Below are positions 34,418-42,304 of a stretch of DNA of 57,998 nucleotides, piece by piece (positions within the stretch are counted from its first letter, which is position 1; every line of letters starts with the position of its first letter). Position numbers and translations under genes: made by a program. Below the pieces are notes generated by a model. It saw nothing but the letters and a program-made list of their open reading frames with translations. It did not search any database and was not told the origin of the DNA. Source of the DNA: CBDUQN01 sp965369375 (GTDB lineage Bacteria > Krumholzibacteriota > Krumholzibacteriia > Krumholzibacteriales > Krumholzibacteriaceae); contig CBDUQN010000010.1 in assembly GCA_965369375.1 (NCBI GenBank), forward strand, positions 1 to 57,998, given 5' to 3'.

Positions 34418-34996
34418 TCAGGAAAGTGCGCGTAGCGCGCTCTTGGCAACCGCCTTGAGGGTATCGAATACGCCGACGCCCTGCGTGGCCACCGCTTCGA
34501 ATGAGGGGCACTTTTTCTGGTTGAGCTCCTGCTGAAGTTCTTCGACCGGGATGATCTCGGGCATATCCCGCTTGTTGTACTGGATCGCGTAGGGTATCTC
34601 CTCGAGCTTGAGGTTGTACTCCGCAAGGTTCTCGTGGAGATTGTAGAGGCTTTCGATGTTGGCGTCATAACGGCTCTGCTGCGAATCAGCCACGAAAACA
34701 ATACCATCGACACCCCGGAGTATGAGCTTTCTGCTGGCGTCGTAGTATACCTGGCCTGGAACGGTGTAGAGATGGAATCGTGTCCTGAAACCCTGAACCT
34801 TGCCGAGCTCGAGCGGCAGAAAATCGAAGAAGAGAGTGCGATCCATCTCTGTGGCGAGTGTGATCAGCTTCCCTTTCGTATCCGGTGTCACCTTGTCGTA
34901 GATATACTGAATGTTGGTTGTCTTTCCGCAGAGACCGGGGCCGTAGTAGACAATCTTTACGTTGATCTCTCTCGAAGAGTAGTTGATCAGTGACAA
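34418..34996 (-). CDS. mglA: MglA-type small GTPase
   Basis: Ras-like polarity GTPase of the bacterial MglA group, 192 aa from the chosen start. MSLINYSSREINVKIVYYGPGLCGKTTN contains the P-loop at 19-27; the switch region reads TVPGQVYYDASRKLILRGVDGIVFVADSQ, with the MglA-type PGQ, and the guanine motif is NKRD. The TTG at 34996 is preferred over an upstream in-frame codon. It gives the conserved family N-terminus and stands 5 nt after GGGGGG, whereas the longer form would overlap mglB. MglA controls cell polarity, gliding or type IV pilus switching; mglB is directly upstream. Confidence 0.92.
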   Translation of the reverse strand: MSLINYSSREINVKIVYYGPGLCGKTTNIQYIYDKVTPDTKGKLITLATEMDRTLFFDFLPLELGKVQGFRTRFHLYTVPGQVYYDASRKLILRGVDGIVFVADSQQSRYDANIESLYNLHENLAEYNLKLEEIPYAIQYNKRDMPEIIPVEELQQELNQKKCPSFEAVATQGVGVFDTLKAVAKSALRALS

Positions 34997-35006
34997 CTCG
35001 TCCCCC

Positions 35007-35504
35007 CTAATCCGAGAATAGACTGTCAATCTCGATTTCGGCTTGTGCCGTGAACTCTTCGTCGAATTCCGTGAGTTCCTCGTTCTCGTACTCGAGTTTG
35101 TCGTAGAGCTGACGAATCACCGTGGCGAGATTATCGACCGCCTTCTTGGTTCTCAGCCGAACGAGTCCGAGTGTCGTTCGCTTGTCGAAGAGCACGACCA
35201 TGATGATGTTTTGTTCGATTCGCGCGAGGTACATGCTCTCGTTGCTCCCCTGATGATAGAGCGTCGAAAAGTCTTTTTCACCGATCAGCTTAGCGAGCTG
35301 GGCGTTTGCCTCGAAATCGGCGGCACAGAGGGACGCAAAGCTGTACATGTCGAATTCGGGCTCATCTCCTACACTGGCGATGAGCTGTCCCGTTTTATCG
35401 AGCAGGAGCACGGAAGTCGCGTTAGCGTTCTTGAGAAGTTCCTGAATGATCGTATTAATCGCCCAGTAATCTTCTTCGAATAACTTCCAGTTCGTCCTGA
35501 CCAT
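35007..35504 (-). CDS. mglB: MglB-type roadblock/LC7 protein
   Basis: A 165 aa roadblock/LC7 protein, the expected GTPase-activating partner of MglA. The core is INTIIQELLKNANATSVLLLDKTGQLIASVGD, then SFASLCAADFEANAQLAKLIGEKDFSTLYHQGSNESMYLARIEQNIIMVVLFD. An acidic C-terminal tail of about 25 residues (EYENEELTEFDEEF...) is longer than the minimal fold. It is 10 bp upstream of mglA and 28 bp downstream of recR. Confidence 0.9.
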   Translation of the reverse strand: MVRTNWKLFEEDYWAINTIIQELLKNANATSVLLLDKTGQLIASVGDEPEFDMYSFASLCAADFEANAQLAKLIGEKDFSTLYHQGSNESMYLARIEQNIIMVVLFDKRTTLGLVRLRTKKAVDNLATVIRQLYDKLEYENEELTEFDEEFTAQAEIEIDSLFSD

Positions 35505-35532
35505 ATCTGACCTTCTTTTCTAAAGGCCTCGC

Positions 35533-36132
35533 CTAGATCGGTTCACGACCTTCGAGGGCTTTCGTTATGGTCCCTCGATCAACATACTCGAGGGAACTGC
35601 CCATAGGGAGTCCGCGAGCGGGCCGGGTGATCTTCACTTCGTGTTTATCAAGCATCTTCGCAATGTATAGCGTCGTGGTATCGCCTTCCACGCTTGGATT
35701 TGTCGCCACTATGACCTCCCGTATTCCTTCCTCTGCGACTCTCTTCTCGAGCTGCTCCAGGTTCAGATCTTCTGGACCGATTCCGTCAAGGGGAGAAAGC
35801 ACTCCATGCAGTACGTGGTAGCGGCCCCGATACTGGCTGGAGTTTTCGAGAATATAAACGTCGGCCGGCCGCTCAACGACGCAGAGGATGCTCTCTGTCC
35901 TCGCCGGGTCGCTGCATATGTGGCAGATTTCTCCTTCGGAGAGGTTTCCGCATCGTCTGCAAAATCCGATTTTCTTCCTAACCTGCAAGAGCGTTTCGGC
36001 AAAGCCGTTTACCTCCTCATCCTCCATATTCAAAATCGCAAATACAAGTCTGCGGGCGGTTTTCTCTCCTATACCAGGCAATTTTTTGAAATGCTCGATC
36101 AATGCCTGAAGCAACGGGAGACCGTAATTCAT
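35533..36132 (-). CDS. recR: Recombination protein RecR
   Basis: A 199 aa RecFOR-pathway protein. It has the N-terminal helix-hairpin-helix (HFKKLPGIGEKTARRLVFAIL), the zinc finger CRRCGNLSEGEICHICSD near 55-75, and a Toprim domain (ILCVVERPADVYILENSSQYRGRYHVLHG) ending ITRPARGLPMGSSLEYVDRGTI. It closes the conserved dnaX-ybaB-recR trio and is followed by mglB-mglA. Confidence 0.97.
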   Translation of the reverse strand: MNYGLPLLQALIEHFKKLPGIGEKTARRLVFAILNMEDEEVNGFAETLLQVRKKIGFCRRCGNLSEGEICHICSDPARTESILCVVERPADVYILENSSQYRGRYHVLHGVLSPLDGIGPEDLNLEQLEKRVAEEGIREVIVATNPSVEGDTTTLYIAKMLDKHEVKITRPARGLPMGSSLEYVDRGTITKALEGREPI

Positions 36133-36227
36133 TACTCACTCCTTTTACTAGCAAAAACCTTGCCTTAAAACGGGTTGGATAAAAAAAGAGAAGGAACGGG
36201 AAGAAATGGTTCTTTGATTTTCCGGGA

Positions 36228-36539
36228 TCAGAACAGCCCCGGAATTGCCAATCCCCCTGTCAGCGTACTCATCTCGGCCTTGACCATCTCATCCACCTTC
36301 GAACGGGCCTCGTTGACCGCTGCAACGACGAGTTCCTCGAGCATCTCGATATCGGAGGGATCCACAACCTCCGGATCGATCTTTATGGAGGCGATCTCGT
36401 GTCTGCCGTTCATGACGATCGTCACCATGCCGCCTCCGGCGGACGCCTCGACCGTCCTCTCCGCCAGTTTCTCCTGGAGTTCGGCCATCTTCGCCTGAAC
36501 CTGCTGTGCCTGCTTGAGGAGCTTTCCGATATCCTTCAT
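36228..36539 (-). CDS. ybaB: YbaB/EbfC family nucleoid-associated protein
   Basis: A 103 aa YbaB protein that binds DNA as a dimer. The pattern MKDIGKLLKQAQQVQAKMAELQEKLAERTVEASAGGGMVTIVMNGRHEIASIKIDPEVVD is fully family-like, and the tail ends LTGGLAIPGLF. It sits between dnaX (26 bp) and recR (95 bp), the usual place. Confidence 0.96.
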   Translation of the reverse strand: MKDIGKLLKQAQQVQAKMAELQEKLAERTVEASAGGGMVTIVMNGRHEIASIKIDPEVVDPSDIEMLEELVVAAVNEARSKVDEMVKAEMSTLTGGLAIPGLF

Positions 36540-36565
36540 TCCTTTACGTCCTCCTGTGTCCGAGG

Positions 36566-38386
36566 TTATTCAGATAACAGTTCTCCGTCGAACTCTTCGA
36601 TGATACGCTTCATAACAGGCTCATTCTCAGCCAGTTCCTTCGGTACCGGAGCGGCCGCGGGCGGCTCGGACGCTTTATTCCCTGTATCTTTCGACTCTCC
36701 GGTCTCGACGATGAACCGACGGCCGAAAAAGCGTTCGAGCTGCGATTCGATATAGCGTCTGTTCTTGTCCTCGCTCACCATCTCCTGAGCGAAACGATTC
36801 TGGGAACTGAACGCGAGAACGATTTTATCGCCCGTCACCTCCCTGACCTGCGCGGATGTGAGCCAGATGCCGAGCGTGAGCTTCGATTCCCTCACCTGCG
36901 AGAGAAAGCGCTCCCACTGCTCCTTGCCGCCGAGCTCGGCGAGCGTGGCGCTCTCTCCGGTGTATCTCTGTCCGCCTTCGTCGCCCGCAGCAAACGTGCC
37001 GTCGGAAGGTGCATTTCCACCGCCCGGTGACACGTTTCCATCTAATGGCAAGTTCCTATGCACGCGCCGGTCAGATTTCACGTCTGCTTGTAACTGCTCT
37101 TTTTCACTTATGTGAGAACTCGCGGATGCGCCGGTGACCGGGTTGTTCCGGTTCCCCTCAGCATGCTGCTCCCCTCTCCCGGTCTCGGCGGAGCCCGTTC
37201 CCCCCCCCGACCCGCGGGGACCGCTCCCACGGACCTCGACATCGATGGAACCGAGTCTATCGATGAGATCCGTGAGCTCGACCGCCGATTCCCACGACGC
37301 CGCCTCGGCGATCGCCGCCTCGAGCTGGTACCGCGGTTGACTCGAGCCCTTGAACTCCCTGAACGATCGCGTGGATGAGCGAAAGAGGAAGAGAAGATCT
37401 TCCGTTTTGAAGACTTCACCGATAGTGCGCAACTCGCCTATCTCAGCGTCGGTCAGATCGAGCCACGCGAGAGATTCGCCGTCGCTCACGCTGAGAACGA
37501 GAAGATTCCTCAGCCCCTCGATGAGCCCGAGGAATAACTCCTCCATATCGAGCCCCGATGAGACGACGCGATCGACAACGGCGAGCGCGGCTGAGCGATC
37601 CCTACGGCCGATGGCGCCGAGAAGCTCCGTTACCAGATGCGTTTCGACGAGCCCCAATATCCTTCTCGTGAACGGAAGATCGATCTTGTCATCGCTTGCC
37701 GAGATACACTGATCGAGGAGGCTCTCGGCGTCCCTCATGCTTCCCTCGGCGCGTCTCGCAATCAAGACGAGCGCCTCCCGTTCGTACTTCACCTTCTCGC
37801 TCTTGCAGATTCTCTCGAGCTGGCCGATGAGCTCGTCGAGCTCGAGCCTCTTGAAGTTGAAACGTTGGCACCGCGACAGTATCGTCGGGGGAATCTTGTG
37901 GGGCTCGGTCGTCGCGAAGATGAAATAGACATGCTGGGGGGGCTCCTCGAGAGTCTTCAGCAGAGCATTGAAGGCCTGAGGTGTGAGCATGTGGACCTCG
38001 TCTATGATGTAGATCTTCGAGCCGCTCTGCGACGGTGCGTAACCGATCTTCTCCCGCAAATCCCTGATCTCGTCGATACCCCGGTTCGAGGCGCCGTCTA
38101 TCTCGATTGTATCGAGGTGACGCCCCTCGATAACGGCCAGACACGAGGAACACGAGTTGCACGGTTCGGATTGCTTTAGATTCTCACAGTTTATCGCCTT
38201 GGCGAGCAGCCGCGCGGTCGTCGTCTTGCCGCACCCCCGCGGGCCGGCAAAGAGGTAGGCATGGGCGAGCCTCCCCTTCTCCACCGCTTTTTTAAGCGTA
38301 TGGGTCACATGATCTTGTCCGACGACCTTATCAAACGTCTGCGGCCGCCATTTCCTGGCGAGAACGAGATAGGACATCGCTTGCAC
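36566..38386 (-). CDS. dnaX: DNA polymerase III gamma/tau subunit
   Basis: Clamp-loader ATPase, 606 aa. Walker A GPRGCGKTT at 48-56, the zinc module CENLKQSEPCNSCSSC, IYIIDEVHMLTPQAFNALLKTLEEPP and the sensor TILSRCQRF are present. Domain III (about 225-365) is followed by a Gly/Ser-rich linker (about 390-480) and a tau-like C-terminal domain. I see no in-frame A AAA AAG slippery site, so gamma would have to arise otherwise. GTG 38386 is 4 nt after AAGGGACG; ATG 38377 gives the more usual MSYLVLARKWRP start. The gene begins only 16-25 nt past the SRP RNA. Confidence 0.96.
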   Translation of the reverse strand: MQAMSYLVLARKWRPQTFDKVVGQDHVTHTLKKAVEKGRLAHAYLFAGPRGCGKTTTARLLAKAINCENLKQSEPCNSCSSCLAVIEGRHLDTIEIDGASNRGIDEIRDLREKIGYAPSQSGSKIYIIDEVHMLTPQAFNALLKTLEEPPQHVYFIFATTEPHKIPPTILSRCQRFNFKRLELDELIGQLERICKSEKVKYEREALVLIARRAEGSMRDAESLLDQCISASDDKIDLPFTRRILGLVETHLVTELLGAIGRRDRSAALAVVDRVVSSGLDMEELFLGLIEGLRNLLVLSVSDGESLAWLDLTDAEIGELRTIGEVFKTEDLLFLFRSSTRSFREFKGSSQPRYQLEAAIAEAASWESAVELTDLIDRLGSIDVEVRGSGPRGSGGGTGSAETGRGEQHAEGNRNNPVTGASASSHISEKEQLQADVKSDRRVHRNLPLDGNVSPGGGNAPSDGTFAAGDEGGQRYTGESATLAELGGKEQWERFLSQVRESKLTLGIWLTSAQVREVTGDKIVLAFSSQNRFAQEMVSEDKNRRYIESQLERFFGRRFIVETGESKDTGNKASEPPAAAPVPKELAENEPVMKRIIEEFDGELLSE

Positions 38387-38402
38387 CGTCCCTTGGTAAT
38401 AC

Positions 38403-38678
38403 GGAGATCGTGCACCCGATTTCGAAAGGCATCCCCGGCTCTTACTTCGGGGTTAGCTCCGGCCAGGTAGATCCGCGGCACATGAGAATGCATGCGTACC
38501 GCTGCTACCTCCCGGTCCTGACGGGTTTGGCAGGTTCTCATTGCGCGGTACCTGGGCATCAACACCACTTCCCGCCGTCGATCGCTCGAAAATAACGCTT
38601 CCTCAACCGGGAATTCGACCCCGCTATAGCGGATTGCGGGTACAGGGCACCGCTACCTCCCCGCCTAGCACGATCTCC
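38403..38678 (-). ncRNA. ffs: Large SRP RNA (Bacillus-type, with Alu domain)
   Basis: About 276 nt. An 11 bp perfect terminal stem closes it (GGAGATCGTGC with GCACGATCTCC). The 5' Alu part begins GTGCTAGGCGGGGAGGTAGC and contains GGTGCCCTGTACC; the S-domain helix-8 core reads GTCAGGACCGGGAGGTAGCA, where small SRP RNAs have GTCAGGTCCGGAAGGAAGCA. The TGTGCCGC segment and the 3' GAGCTAAC segment also match Bacillus scRNA. It scaffolds Ffh and pairs functionally with FtsY. It lies between tRNA-Ala and dnaX, as in the Bacillus tadA-scr-dnaX order. Confidence 0.93.
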
Positions 38679-38686
38679 AATTCTTC

Positions 38687-38762
38687 TGGTGGAGATGAGC
38701 GGATTCGAACCGCCGACCCCCTCGTTGCGAACGAGGTGCTCTCCCAGCTGAGCTACATCCCC
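38687..38762 (-). tRNA. tRNA-Ala (CGC)
   Basis: A 76 nt gene with encoded CCA. Acceptor GGGGATG pairs with CATCTCC and contains the G3-U70 identity pair of alanine tRNAs. Anticodon stem CCTCG/CGAGG holds loop TTCGCAA, anticodon CGC. It ends 8 nt before the SRP RNA, so the two may be processed from one transcript. Confidence 0.95.
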
Positions 38763-38812
38763 ACCGTTACATTCATCGACAGTTGCCCTTTTTCGATGCG
38801 TCTCTATTTCAA

Positions 38813-38903
<91 letters not shown>

Positions 38904-38940
38904 GCTGTATCACTCCCTTGGGCTCGAGAATCCGTTGTTC

Positions 38941-39032
38941 TGGCGGAGAGAGAGGGATTCGAACCCCCGGTGGGGTTTTGCCCCACACACGATTTCCAAT
39001 CGCGCCGATTCAGCCAGCTCTCGCATCTCTCC
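38941..39032 (-). tRNA. tRNA-Ser (GGA), overlapping the tadA 3' end
   Basis: A 92 nt class II tRNA. Acceptor GGAGAGA/TCTCTCC, discriminator G, CCA encoded. Anticodon stem CGCGA/TCGTG, loop TTGGAAA, anticodon GGA. The variable arm is GTGGGG-caaa-CCCCAC. Its first 23 nt also encode the last residues and stop codon of tadA. Confidence 0.95.
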
Positions 39033-39489
39033 GCCGCTTTTCCCCGTCTCGTACCGAACGAAAAAACTCATGAAGGAGATCCAGACACTCCTCCCGCCTG
39101 ACTCCCCCCGTTACCTCAATACGATGATTGAAAAGTTCCGTCTCGTGGAAACTGTCGATAGAGCCACAGGCACCGCTTCTCGGCTGCCTCGCGCCGTATA
39201 CCACCCTCGATATCCGGGCGAGGTAAAAGGCGCCAAAGCACATGTGACAGGGCTCGACCGTTACATAGACCGTGCACCCGTCGAGCCGCCAATCACCGAG
39301 CCGGGCCGATGCATCGCCAAGCGCGAGCATTTCGGCGTGCGCCGTTGCCACTTCGCGCGACTCCACCTCATTATGCCCGCGGCCGATCACCTCCCCCTCC
39401 TTCACAACCACCGCCCCGACGGCCACCTCTCCCATATGCAGAGCCCTCGAAGCCTCTCGAAGGGCCTCTCCCATCCACCGCTCGTCCAT
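39010..39489 (-). CDS. tadA: tRNA-specific adenosine deaminase TadA
   Basis: Deaminates A34 to inosine in tRNA-Arg(ACG); that substrate is encoded at 46.9 kb. The 159 aa protein has the zinc site HAE (His51, Glu53) and EPCHMC (Cys81, Cys84), with GAVVVKEGEVIGRGHN before it and the family VYGARQPRSGACGS after. The ATG overlaps the upstream stop (TAATG). The C-terminus (KRRRDARAG) is read from DNA that is also the acceptor and D-arm of tRNA-Ser(GGA), so the mature mRNA 3' end and the tRNA cannot come from the same molecule. Confidence 0.95.
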   Translation of the reverse strand: MDERWMGEALREASRALHMGEVAVGAVVVKEGEVIGRGHNEVESREVATAHAEMLALGDASARLGDWRLDGCTVYVTVEPCHMCFGAFYLARISRVVYGARQPRSGACGSIDSFHETELFNHRIEVTGGVRREECLDLLHEFFRSVRDGEKRRRDARAG

Positions 39490-40208
39490 TATTCGATCAG
39501 TGCCCCCCTCTCGGGAATCGCTCCCACCAGTGATTCGAGCACGAGAAGAGCAACATCCTCAAACGGGGGAGCGGCATACATGTCACGCCCCCTTGCCGTC
39601 ACGCCCGCCACCCTGCGCGTGACTCCGCCGCTAATAACCTGCTCCCGGTTCCCTTCCGTTCTCACCGATTCCTTGTAATTCTCATCCGTCGCTTCCCAGA
39701 CTATTTCGCCCGTCGAGGGATCGATGAGGCTCAGCGTGGCGCCGACCTGCGTTGTGGATGCCGTCCCCGCCTCGCGGTAATCCGCTTCGTCCTTGTGCCA
39801 CAGATATACGTGCGGGATCATGATGAGATCGACATCGAGGTTCCGCTTGATCTTCCCGAGGAATTCGAGATCCGCCTCATTCTCCAGGATCCAGGTCTTT
39901 TTGAACATTTCATATTCCGCCGCAGCCTGCGCGTTGTTTACGGCTCCTTTGAACTGCATCGGCGTAAGAAATGCATAATCACTCCGTAGGGCGATCAGAT
40001 CTCTCAATGTCTTGTTCATGATCCGCTCCGATTCCCTTTCGGGATCCTGCCCCTCGCTCACTGAGCTGATAAATGGAGCGACGAGCACGGTGTTCGCGCC
40101 GGCGGGGTCGAAGTCGGGATCCATCACCACCTTGGAAGGGTGTGCTGGTTTGCAGCCCGAGGCAAGACAAAGTGAAGCAGCGAGCATGATAACCGGTATC
40201 TTAATCAT
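39489..40208 (-). CDS. Lipoprotein of unknown function
   Basis: About 239 aa with signal peptide and lipobox LASGC. After the cysteine comes a short Pro/Lys stretch, then a compact alpha/beta domain (NTVLVAPFISS..., DYAFLTPMQFKGAV, LDVDLIMIPHVYLWHKDEADYREAG, ATLSLIDPSTGEIVWEATDENYKES). That pattern recalls CsgG/DUF799-like lipoproteins that report on trafficking or secretion, but I cannot assign a family. A GTG six codons upstream is in frame; ATG 40208 sits 8 nt after GAGGT and begins the signal peptide. Its stop overlaps the tadA start. Confidence 0.65.
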   Translation of the reverse strand: MIKIPVIMLAASLCLASGCKPAHPSKVVMDPDFDPAGANTVLVAPFISSVSEGQDPERESERIMNKTLRDLIALRSDYAFLTPMQFKGAVNNAQAAAEYEMFKKTWILENEADLEFLGKIKRNLDVDLIMIPHVYLWHKDEADYREAGTASTTQVGATLSLIDPSTGEIVWEATDENYKESVRTEGNREQVISGGVTRRVAGVTARGRDMYAAPPFEDVALLVLESLVGAIPERGALIE

Positions 40209-40284
40209 GACTGTAACCTCATTCACGTTATGAAATTCTGCATTTCTAACGACTAATCAACATTACAGCGCGCGAAAGGCAATG

Positions 40285-40590
40285 TCAATATTGAAAACCT
40301 GGAGAACTGGAGAACCGGGAGAACCTGAAGAACCGGAGAACAATAAACGAACTCCCCGGCGGCGGCGTGTCCATTAGGCGCGGATCGTAGTTGTAATCCT
40401 TTTCATAACCGGATCTGATGCCACCGCTGCCGAACGTGCCGACCGCTCCCCTTATCCTCTGTATGATTCCACCGCAGACGACACCGTTGGCCGGGTAGTT
40501 CATGTTCGTGGTCGTGCCGCCGATCGTCGGGCGAGCGGTGAAGCACGACCGTCACCTCTGCATCGCACGGCGTATCAAAAGCATCGGTGA
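40285..40590 (-). pseudogene. Remnant of a pilus-associated gene (C-terminal piece)
   Basis: The minus strand encodes GGTTTNMNYPANGVVCGGIIQRIRGAVGTF, then GYEKDYNYDPRLMDTPPP. This pattern (GGxxQRxRGxVGTF...GYxKxYxYDxRL) is typical of the C-terminus of PilX-like/DUF4900-type pilus proteins. An in-frame stop lies about 80 nt upstream of the ATG at 40503. A second frame just before it reads DTPCDAEVTVV, suggesting a frameshift. Only about 300 bp remain after pilW, and the 3' end runs into a short tandem repeat. I read it as a decayed gene. Confidence 0.45.
40298..40341. repeat. Short tandem repeat, about five 9-nt units
   Basis: Degenerate copies of TGGAGAACC on the plus strand: TGGAGAAC, TGGAGAACC, GGGAGAACC, TGAAGAACC, GGAGAAC. 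It lies at the 3' end of the pilus-gene remnant and yields the odd minus-strand peptide RFFRFSRFSSS. Confidence 0.75.
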
Positions 40591-40600
40591 TACTCGGCGG

Positions 40601-41854
40601 TTAGAGACCGTTGACTACGGCCTTGACGGGACCGGCGATGTTCGATGAATTCGACTCCTGCGGACAGCAGTCCCACGCGGTGACGAGGTAGTAATAGGCC
40701 ACGCCGGGTTCGGGTCCGCTGGATAGCTCATGCGCAACGTCGTTCCACGAATATGAATGGATCCCCGTCGGCGTAATTGCGCCGATACAAATCCATTCTG
40801 CACCGCCTTCCTGGCGCCGGTAGACCGAATAATTGAAAACGTCCTCCTCACCGCATATCTCATCATACGACCCGCTGAAATCGAGCGTGATACTCTTGCC
40901 GACGTCTTTCGGCGTATCGACCACGGTGAGACTCATCGGCGGTCCCGGCGGTAGCCCGCAAGCGTGGAGGTTGCCCGTGCCGACATTGCGAGGCCGCACC
41001 TTGCTCGACATGACTACGGAGCGGTAGGAGCGCGGATGTCCCGGCGACCCCTGCGGACCGGAATAGCCCGCCTCTATCATCGGCGACTCGATCTCGACAA
41101 CGATCTCGACTTCGACGATCTTCGACAGCTCGTTTTGGGAAACGGCTGTAACCGCGGCGATCTCGGCCTGGCTCATGATGCCGTCGCCGTCGGTGTCTCC
41201 CCACAAAACGATCGTTCCGTCGTTGCTGAAATCGCCGTAATACTTGAACAGCGGTTGCGCTATCCGCCCGTCGGGATAGTTTTCACGCCCGCGTACGCCG
41301 TATGCGATTATATCCTTCTTGCTCCCGTTCTCTTCGCGGTGCATGGCGTAACCCTTCGGGCTGTTCGTTTGATCATACGCATCCGAACCGTCTACGATAC
41401 CGTCGTCATTCCGGTCGAGCGTGTAGCGGATCGTTTCGGCGTTGTTGTTGTACCGCTCGAGGTGGCCGAGATTTTCCCCCGAACGCATGCCGGGCGTGTA
41501 ATGCGATCCATCATGGATCGGGACGGTCTGATGGATAGTCATCCCGGGCGCTCCCATCACGCCGCTCGATATATCGGCATTGAAAATCACCTGATATGGA
41601 GCGGCATCGATAAAGATCGGCTGACCGTTGAAATCATCGATATTGAGACCGGCGAGCCGTATATCTTTCTCCAGTGTATCGAGTGCGATCCGGGCGTTCT
41701 GCTGAGAGCTTACGTAGCTGTTCTGTGCATTAGCCGCCCTTTCATAGGTTGTGAGAACTAGGTAAGAGATCATGATCAGCAGCGCTCCGACGAAGAGCGC
41801 GATCATCATCTCGACGAGGCTGAAACCGCTTGCACATTTCTTTTTCTTTCTCAT
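40601..41854 (-). CDS. PilW-like type IV pilus minor pseudopilin
   Basis: About 417 aa. A class III prepilin leader (KKKKCASG|FSLVEMMIALFVGALLIMISYLVL) has Glu at +5 for PilD processing, then a membrane helix. The exported part has the pilin stem SYVSSQQNARIALDTLEKDIRLAG typical of PilW. It also has two Ca-binding-like loops (DRNDDGIVDG and DTDGDGIMSQAE) and a C-terminal fibronectin-like domain (SLTVVDTPKDVG...YYYLVTAWDCC). This is larger than usual PilW. ATG 41854 fits a GGAGTG site and the basic leader. No other pilus genes are intact nearby. Confidence 0.85.
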   Translation of the reverse strand: MRKKKKCASGFSLVEMMIALFVGALLIMISYLVLTTYERAANAQNSYVSSQQNARIALDTLEKDIRLAGLNIDDFNGQPIFIDAAPYQVIFNADISSGVMGAPGMTIHQTVPIHDGSHYTPGMRSGENLGHLERYNNNAETIRYTLDRNDDGIVDGSDAYDQTNSPKGYAMHREENGSKKDIIAYGVRGRENYPDGRIAQPLFKYYGDFSNDGTIVLWGDTDGDGIMSQAEIAAVTAVSQNELSKIVEVEIVVEIESPMIEAGYSGPQGSPGHPRSYRSVVMSSKVRPRNVGTGNLHACGLPPGPPMSLTVVDTPKDVGKSITLDFSGSYDEICGEEDVFNYSVYRRQEGGAEWICIGAITPTGIHSYSWNDVAHELSSGPEPGVAYYYLVTAWDCCPQESNSSNIAGPVKAVVNGL

Positions 41855-42284
41855 GCCAATCACTCCGATGCGCTGTGCTAGAGTTGGATGTCCTTAACAA
41901 TCACCCCTGAGAACGAGCAAAGGCTAAAGATATACCACTCAGGCAACTTTTTTTTATCTGCTTTTGGTTCAAATGGTTAACCGCGCACCGACGGCAGCTG
42001 CGAATAGCATGCCCATGTCAATATGCAAAATGCCATTGCAAAATAGATGCCGCGCGCAAAATTATTCTATTGCTACTAAAGAAGTTATGCCGTTGCATAA
42101 ACCGCTTCGAGTAACGATGCTCAGTGATCGTCCACAGAGCGGGGAATTTTGCGCAGTCCGCAGAGGGGGGTGGATCGCCATCTGTATCCGTGGGGCGGAC
42201 GTTCTCGTGCAGGCAGCGGATAGAGGGTCGATCACGGCTCGAGGCCGGGAATATACGAATGTTCAATAGGTTATAGAGAACCGA
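41855..42284. other. 430 bp intergenic stretch between pilW and porB
   Basis: No coding frame on either strand has family-like character. On the minus strand TTTTGC occurs three times in 60 bp around 42010-42065, without a match to a sigma-54 or riboswitch pattern I know. A 23 bp repeat of the porB 3' end lies at its left edge (see separate entry). I see no promoter of good quality. Confidence 0.4.
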
Positions 42285-42304
42285 TCACGGCTCGAGGCCG
42301 GGAA
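42229..42304. repeat. 23-bp direct repeat duplicating the end of porB
   Basis: The 23 bp at 42282-42304, which include the last 20 bp of porB (stop codon and final codons), recur exactly at 42229-42251, 53 bp away. Both copies begin cgatcacggctcgaggccgg. This looks like a small tandem duplication or the scar of an insertion. Confidence 0.8.

Noticed and set aside
36566..38386. Programmed frameshift in dnaX, around the A-rich run near 37105
   Set aside because: The run is GAA AAA GAG in the reading frame, not A AAA AAG, and no stable stem follows closely.
41855..42284. Riboswitch or sigma-54 promoter in the pilW-porB gap
   Set aside because: The TGGCA and TTTTGC motifs are not at the 12 bp offset a sigma-54 promoter needs, and no conserved riboswitch core is visible.
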